In this document: piece after piece, positions 60,405 to 64,000 of the stretch
How positions within the stretch are numbered: position 1 is the stretch's first letter
How the letters are laid out: every line of letters begins with the position of its first letter
Assembly: GCF_025966695.1 (NCBI RefSeq)
Contig: NZ_JAOEIY010000003.1
Span: 434,001 to 498,000 of the forward strand
Source: Stutzerimonas sp. S1
GTDB taxonomy: Bacteria > Pseudomonadota > Gammaproteobacteria > Pseudomonadales > Pseudomonadaceae
DNA: 64,000 nt
Direction of reading: 5' to 3'
Notes under the pieces: generated by a model
Seen by the model: the letters and a program-made list of their open reading frames with translations, nothing else
Database searches by the model: none
What the model was told of the DNA's origin: nothing
Translations under genes and position numbers: made by a program

Positions 60405-61151
60405 ATGACCGACCTAGTATTGCTTCATGGCGGGCAACACGGGTCTTGGTGCTGGAAGTTTTTGGTCGATGCGGTCAAGCAGCGCGAGGCCTTGTTCGAG
60501 CGGGTCATCTGCCTTGATATGCCTGGTTGCGGCACGAAGCGTGGGCGGGATGTAACGACGCTGACCCTGGGCGACATTGTCAAAGAACTCAACGATGAGT
60601 TGAGAGCTGCGAACGTTCGCGACGCGGTGCTGCTTGGCCACTCGATTGCAGGTGTTTTGCTGCCAATGATGGTCCTCGAAGATCAGTCGCTCTACTCGGG
60701 GCTTGTCTACCTCGCAACTGCGATACCGGCCGAAGGTCAATCGATCATGCAACTGCTCGGTTCATCCTTGCATGGCCAGAATTCGGAAGAGGTTGGTTGG
60801 CCGCTGAATCCTCTTACTACCCCGCCAGCTGACATGCAGAAAGCAATGTTTGGTGCTGATATGAGCGACGCTCAGCTTGTTTGGTTACTGGGAGAAGCAG
60901 CCGATGACGTTACGCCTCCTGCAGTAGCCACCCAGCCGGCAACCCGAAAAGGCTACGCAAATTCCGTACCTTCGGTTTACATCCTAACGTCCAGGGATGG
61001 CATTTTGCCGCCGGAATGGCAGCGCCGGTTCGCTGAAAGATTAGGCTGTGAGCACCTCATCGAAATCGATACGCCACATGAACCGTTTGTAACTGACCCT
61101 GAATTGCTCGGCGCGACGCTGGCTGACTGGATGATGAGTCGACGATCCTGA
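60405..61151 (+). CDS. alpha/beta hydrolase
   Basis: 248 residues from ATG after AAAGGAGGGTGTATCG. LLHGGQHGSWCW at the N-terminus is the oxyanion-hole strand; nucleophile Ser80 lies in LLGHSIAGVLLP; His is in IEIDTPHEPFVTDPELL near the C-terminus; the acid is probably in TSRDGILPP. The pattern resembles the methylesterase/hydroxynitrile-lyase-like group rather than BphD-type meta-cleavage hydrolases. It is the last recognisable catabolic gene, and an ester or C-C bond hydrolysis in the pathway is possible. Confidence 0.85.
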   Translation: MTDLVLLHGGQHGSWCWKFLVDAVKQREALFERVICLDMPGCGTKRGRDVTTLTLGDIVKELNDELRAANVRDAVLLGHSIAGVLLPMMVLEDQSLYSGLVYLATAIPAEGQSIMQLLGSSLHGQNSEEVGWPLNPLTTPPADMQKAMFGADMSDAQLVWLLGEAADDVTPPAVATQPATRKGYANSVPSVYILTSRDGILPPEWQRRFAERLGCEHLIEIDTPHEPFVTDPELLGATLADWMMSRRS

Positions 61152-61334
61152 TTGTGGGCTTAGATCGTTTTCGCTGGCCCCCTTAGCCTTGATCAGCTAA
61201 AGCGACGGCATTATTTAAACGTTTTTGTTGATAACGCCTAAAAAAGCTCCGAATGGTAGTGGCGCTAGGGCCAGCTAAAGCCTATCTTGAGTCTTGGACA
61301 TTCACCCTCACACAGAATAAAAGGGGCATGAGCC

Positions 61335-61511
61335 ATGAAAATGTTGCGTATTGCGATGTTTAGCACTTTCTGCTTTTTTGTCACTTCATCCCAGGTAGGC
61401 CGGCAAGTGCATACTTCCGTTGAGATAACGGCGGGTGTTGGATGTTCGAACGAGCACCCATGCTTTTATGCACTACCACCAGTAGTCTCCCTTTCAGGCC
61501 TGTTTTTCTAG
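61335..61511 (+). CDS. possible small exported peptide in a 745-bp gene-poor stretch
   Basis: A 58-codon frame starts ATG-AAA-ATG after AATAAAAGGGG, a good ribosome site. Its N-terminus (MKMLRIAMFSTFCFFVTSS) looks like a signal peptide, followed by 39 residues with two Cys and no known motif. It may be a genuine small secreted peptide or the remnant of a larger exported protein. The rest of 61152-61896 is comparatively AT-rich and holds only an 88-codon frame without features. I see no repeats or insertion sequence ends. Confidence 0.35.
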   Translation: MKMLRIAMFSTFCFFVTSSQVGRQVHTSVEITAGVGCSNEHPCFYALPPVVSLSGLFF

Positions 61512-61896
61512 TAGCTCGCATTTTGCTGCACTATGGCGTAATCATCCATCCTAAGCCTATCCGTCTCACAGACGATCGGTGGTCGGTGCGGTCGCCATCG
61601 GGTCACCGTGAAACATGCCCATTAGTCGTTGCTGCATTAGACAATCGACCGGTTGCTGGTCATTGTCGTGGGGCTTGGGCCGGGGGTGTTAGTCACAGAT
61701 GCGGATGAGTGTCGTGAAAGTGCGGTATTGGTTGGGCGACTTCAATGACTCCAGCTATTCGTGAAGCAATAAATGACACATCCGTTTATCTCCTATCGAT
61801 CAAGCCGCCTCACCCATGATTGAGCGCTCTGAAATGGGTTTTGCGCGACGTTGGCTAGTCTAAGTGCGGCGTTAAGGGGTTACTGAGGGTCACCAG

Positions 61897-62889
61897 ATGA
61901 GCGCGCCACGCAGCCTCGATCGAAACCGGGCCGAGCTTGCGGACTTCCTGCGCAGCCGCCGCGAACGCATTACGCCCGAGGAAGTGGGGCTTCCGTCGGG
62001 CGGCAGGCGACGCACGCCGGGACTTCGACGTGAGGAGGTCGCGGCTCTGGCTGGGGTGGGTTTGTCCTGGTACACCTGGCTCGAGCAGGGGCGGGAGATC
62101 GGCGTTTCGGCAGCATTTCTCGAGAATCTCTCTAGGACGCTCAAACTAGATGCGACAGAGCGTCGCCATCTGTTTCTATTGGCCCACCAGCGATTGCCAC
62201 CGGAGCCTGGTAAAACTTGGTGCGTGGTGCCGCCGCTGATTCACAGATTGATAGCCGATCTGCCGATGCGCCCAGCGTATGTTTTGAACCTGCGCTGGGA
62301 CGTACTCGCCTGGAATGCGGCGGCCGACAGGGTGTTCAGCTTCTCTAGTTTTCCAGTCGAGCGCCGCAACCTGCTCTGGCTGCTGTTCACCGCACCTACG
62401 ATTCGGACCCTGTTTGATCCTTGGGACGATCAGGCACTGCAGATCCTTTCAAGTTTCCGCCGCGACTTCGTCAGGGCGCCGCTCGATCCGGACATCGGCA
62501 CGCTGGTCAAGGATCTGGAAAAGGTCGATACGGAATTCAGGACCTGGTGGCGTCAGCACGACATCCACGGTCCTTGCCAGGGTGTACGGCACTTGCGAAT
62601 CCCGGACATTGGGCTGGTAGTGTTCGACCATACGTCTCTTACGATCGATGTCGACCGCGATCTACGTCTGGTTTATTACGCGGCGAGGGAAGGGCAAGCC
62701 GCAAGCCGGCTATTTGAACAATGGCTGACCGACGAGGTCGGCGTCACCAGCATGGGGAATGAGCCGCTCACCAATGACCGTGGCCCGCGAGCGCCCGAGG
62801 TGCCAGGAGACCTGTCCGCGCTATCTGCGGCGTCTTCCTCTGCTGGTGAGATGGTGCTCTCGCTTCAGTCCCCAAGCGCATTGAGATAG
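61897..62889 (+). CDS. XRE family regulator with MmyB-like ligand domain
   Basis: 330 residues. HTH at about 10-80 (LADFLRSRRERITPEEVGLP; GLRREEVAALAGVGLSWYTWLEQGR; LENLSRTLKLDATERRHLFLLA), then a domain of about 170 residues with RPAYVLNLRWDVLAWNAAADRVF and FDHTSLTIDVDRDLRLVYYA, the MmyB-like fold that binds fatty-acid-like ligands. Such regulators usually control an adjacent SDR or efflux gene. Its 3' end overlaps that of the next gene by 25 bases, tail to tail. A link to the diterpenoid island is uncertain. Confidence 0.85.
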   Translation: MSAPRSLDRNRAELADFLRSRRERITPEEVGLPSGGRRRTPGLRREEVAALAGVGLSWYTWLEQGREIGVSAAFLENLSRTLKLDATERRHLFLLAHQRLPPEPGKTWCVVPPLIHRLIADLPMRPAYVLNLRWDVLAWNAAADRVFSFSSFPVERRNLLWLLFTAPTIRTLFDPWDDQALQILSSFRRDFVRAPLDPDIGTLVKDLEKVDTEFRTWWRQHDIHGPCQGVRHLRIPDIGLVVFDHTSLTIDVDRDLRLVYYAAREGQAASRLFEQWLTDEVGVTSMGNEPLTNDRGPRAPEVPGDLSALSAASSSAGEMVLSLQSPSALR

Positions 62890-63518
62890 CCAATCAGGGC
62901 GCGCGGAATCTCCTGTAGCCAGATCCGCTCCAGGCTTTCGTCCGTCTCAGGAGCCGAATGGAACATCCCGGATGGTATGGATAACAGAACCGCACTATAG
63001 GCGCGCAAATCTTCGGCACTGGCGTCGGGCAACCTCATGTGGAGAACCTTTTCGTAGATGGAACGCACTGCGGCGCGAAGCGCTGGCGAATGAAGCTGCC
63101 GATCGCCTAGGGTCGGGCTGAGCAGCAACTGGATATCCCGGTGACGAGCAATGTATTCAAGAAAGGGAACGATGAGCCGTTCCACCATCTGCGCTGTAGA
63201 AAGGCGCTTCCAGACGTGATCGTCGATCTGCTCCAGTCGCTTGGTGATGGTACACAGCGCGTCGGTGTGACGCTGATTGAGGGCGGCGAGGACGCTGTGC
63301 TTGTCGGGGAAGAAGTGATAGAGCGAGCCAATGGAGGTGCCCGACTCCTTGGCGAGACGATGCATCGTCAGGCCCGCTTCGCCATCGCGCTGCAACACCT
63401 TCGCGCAGGCATCCAGAATGGCGGCGACACGCTCGTGTCCACGGTCCTGCTGTGGCTTGCGGGGCGTCCGGCCTGCTTTCACAGATGGACGCGTGGTGGG
63501 CGCTAGTTCTGGGGTCAT
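62865..63518 (-). CDS. TetR family regulator
   Basis: 217 residues. A basic N-terminus (SVKAGRTPRKPQQDRGHERVAAILDA) leads into the HTH EAGLTMHRLAKESGTSIGSLYHFFPDKHSVLAAL, then a ligand domain. It is divergent from a DHA2-type MFS gene with a palindrome between them, a classic local efflux-repressor arrangement. Probably not part of the diterpenoid pathway and a likely marker of the right edge of the island. Confidence 0.87.
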   Translation of the reverse strand: MTPELAPTTRPSVKAGRTPRKPQQDRGHERVAAILDACAKVLQRDGEAGLTMHRLAKESGTSIGSLYHFFPDKHSVLAALNQRHTDALCTITKRLEQIDDHVWKRLSTAQMVERLIVPFLEYIARHRDIQLLLSPTLGDRQLHSPALRAAVRSIYEKVLHMRLPDASAEDLRAYSAVLLSIPSGMFHSAPETDESLERIWLQEIPRALIGYLNALGD

Positions 63519-63558
63519 GGCCTGAATGCTAGCGGAACGCAGCGAAGAGTGCAGTAAT

Positions 63559-63578
63559 ACTAGACAGAAACTTCTAGT
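63559..63578. promoter_or_regulatory. palindrome between TetR and MFS genes, likely operator
   Basis: ACTAGA and TCTAGT are perfect 6-bp arms around CAGAAACT, 40 bases upstream of the TetR start and 37 bases upstream of the MFS start. It fits a TetR operator controlling both genes. Confidence 0.6.
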
Positions 63579-63615
63579 TAAGTAACATGCGCAGCTTCAT
63601 CCCAGATCGACTCGC

Positions 63616-64000
63616 ATGGCCCAGCCCCAGTATTTGAAGCCCAATCCGAATTGGGAGCCTCACGAGCGACCATCTATGCCGGGTTCGCCGTCGACGCCAT
63701 TGCACAGCAATCCGGTCAGGCTCGCCTATGCGCTCGTCGCCATGCTGGTTGGCATCACCGGCGGCCTGGGCAATGCGTTGTTTAGCGCCAATCTCGCCGC
63801 CATCCAGGGGGAGCTGGGGCTGACGCCCGAGCAGGGCGCCTGGCTGCCCGCCGCCTACCTGATGGTCAACGTTTCCACCAATCTCCTGCTGATCAAGTTT
63901 CGGCAGCAATACGGATTGCGCCGTTTCGCGGAGATCGGCCTGACGATCTACGCGCTCGTGACCGTTACTCATATCTTCGTCGAAGGCTTCGGCATGGCCG
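63616..64000 (+). CDS. MFS multidrug transporter (DHA2/EmrB type), 3' end outside the window
   Basis: The first 128 residues are visible. A hydrophilic N-terminus of about 36 residues is followed by TM1 (LAYALVAMLVGITGGLGNALFSANLAAIQGEL) and TM2 (GAWLPAAYLMVNVSTNLLLIKF) with the spacing of 14-helix DHA2 pumps, though LGLTPEQGAWLPAAYLM also resembles a recently recognised beta-like subgroup. No clear ribosome site precedes the ATG. It is divergent from and probably controlled by the TetR gene. Confidence 0.78.
   Translation, partial: MAQPQYLKPNPNWEPHERPSMPGSPSTPLHSNPVRLAYALVAMLVGITGGLGNALFSANLAAIQGELGLTPEQGAWLPAAYLMVNVSTNLLLIKFRQQYGLRRFAEIGLTIYALVTVTHIFVEGFGMA

Noticed and set aside
61442-61708. 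An 88-codon frame after the small exported peptide
   Set aside because: No ribosome site, motif or normal composition; it overlaps the better supported small frame.

Overview
The window is about 64 kb of roughly 59-60% GC bacterial DNA packed with catabolic genes. I read it as part of a Pseudomonas chromosome or large replicon carrying an expanded abietane diterpenoid (resin acid, dit) degradation island. The basis is the gene content and order from about 31.8 to 53.6 kb. That stretch holds a [3Fe-4S] ferredoxin, SDR, extradiol dioxygenase, FAH-family enzyme, permease, IclR regulator, thiolase-like protein, a second SDR and FAH enzyme, the dioxygenase alpha and beta subunits, an SDR, a CoA ligase and a TetR regulator. 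This matches what I recall of the dit cluster of Pseudomonas abietaniphila BKME-9 (ditA1A2A3, B-K, R) and of Burkholderia xenovorans (ditL-Q). No database search was possible, so dit names are assigned from family plus order.

Layout. 1-6.4 kb: an envelope transport module (DUF1302, DUF1329, YCF48-like protein, RND/MMPL transporter). 6.4-17.2 kb: an accessory catabolic set (VOC protein, enoyl-CoA hydratase, SDR, FAD-dependent CrtI-like oxidoreductase, divergent TetR regulator, a frameshifted cytochrome P450, an unrecognised 343-residue protein, SDR, MFS transporter, NTF2-like protein). 17.3-23.7 kb, minus strand: a second operon paralogous to the dit core (dioxygenase alpha and beta subunits, amidohydrolase, extradiol dioxygenase, CrtI-like FAD enzyme). 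24.1-29.9 kb: SDR, MFS, SDR, ferredoxin reductase, [2Fe-2S] ferredoxin and MFS. 30.0-31.7 kb: a chemoreceptor. 31.8-53.6 kb: the dit core. 53.8-61.2 kb: a second amidohydrolase, three acyl-CoA dehydrogenases, an enoyl-CoA hydratase, a Cache-domain protein and an alpha/beta hydrolase. 61.9-64 kb: regulators and a drug-efflux-type MFS start that look like the edge of the island.

How the genes fit together (family knowledge plus inference). Substrate crosses the envelope through the DUF1302/DUF1329/RND module and MFS permeases. P450 enzymes oxidise the skeleton, fed by the [2Fe-2S] ferredoxin and its reductase. The Rieske dioxygenase DitA1A2 with ferredoxin DitA3 dihydroxylates the aromatic ring, DitB rearomatises the diol and DitC cleaves the ring. 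FAH-family enzymes and amidohydrolases handle the ring-cleavage products. The remaining rings are activated by the CoA ligase DitJ and shortened by acyl-CoA dehydrogenases, hydratases, DitN and DitO, with DitF plus a DUF35 protein as a likely aldolase-type cleavage pair.

The most notable new signal is a 23-bp dyad, NNACA-N13-TGTNN with an AAATCGAAAAG-like core. It occurs upstream of at least eight transcription units, in both the dit core and the second dioxygenase operon, and points to one shared regulon. Other points: a P450 frameshifted just before its heme cysteine, two CrtI-like oxidoreductases that could be the missing ring-desaturating enzymes, an SDR (DitB) with His in place of the catalytic Tyr, and several private palindromes beside TetR and IclR genes. 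I saw no tRNA, rRNA, CRISPR array, transposase or origin.
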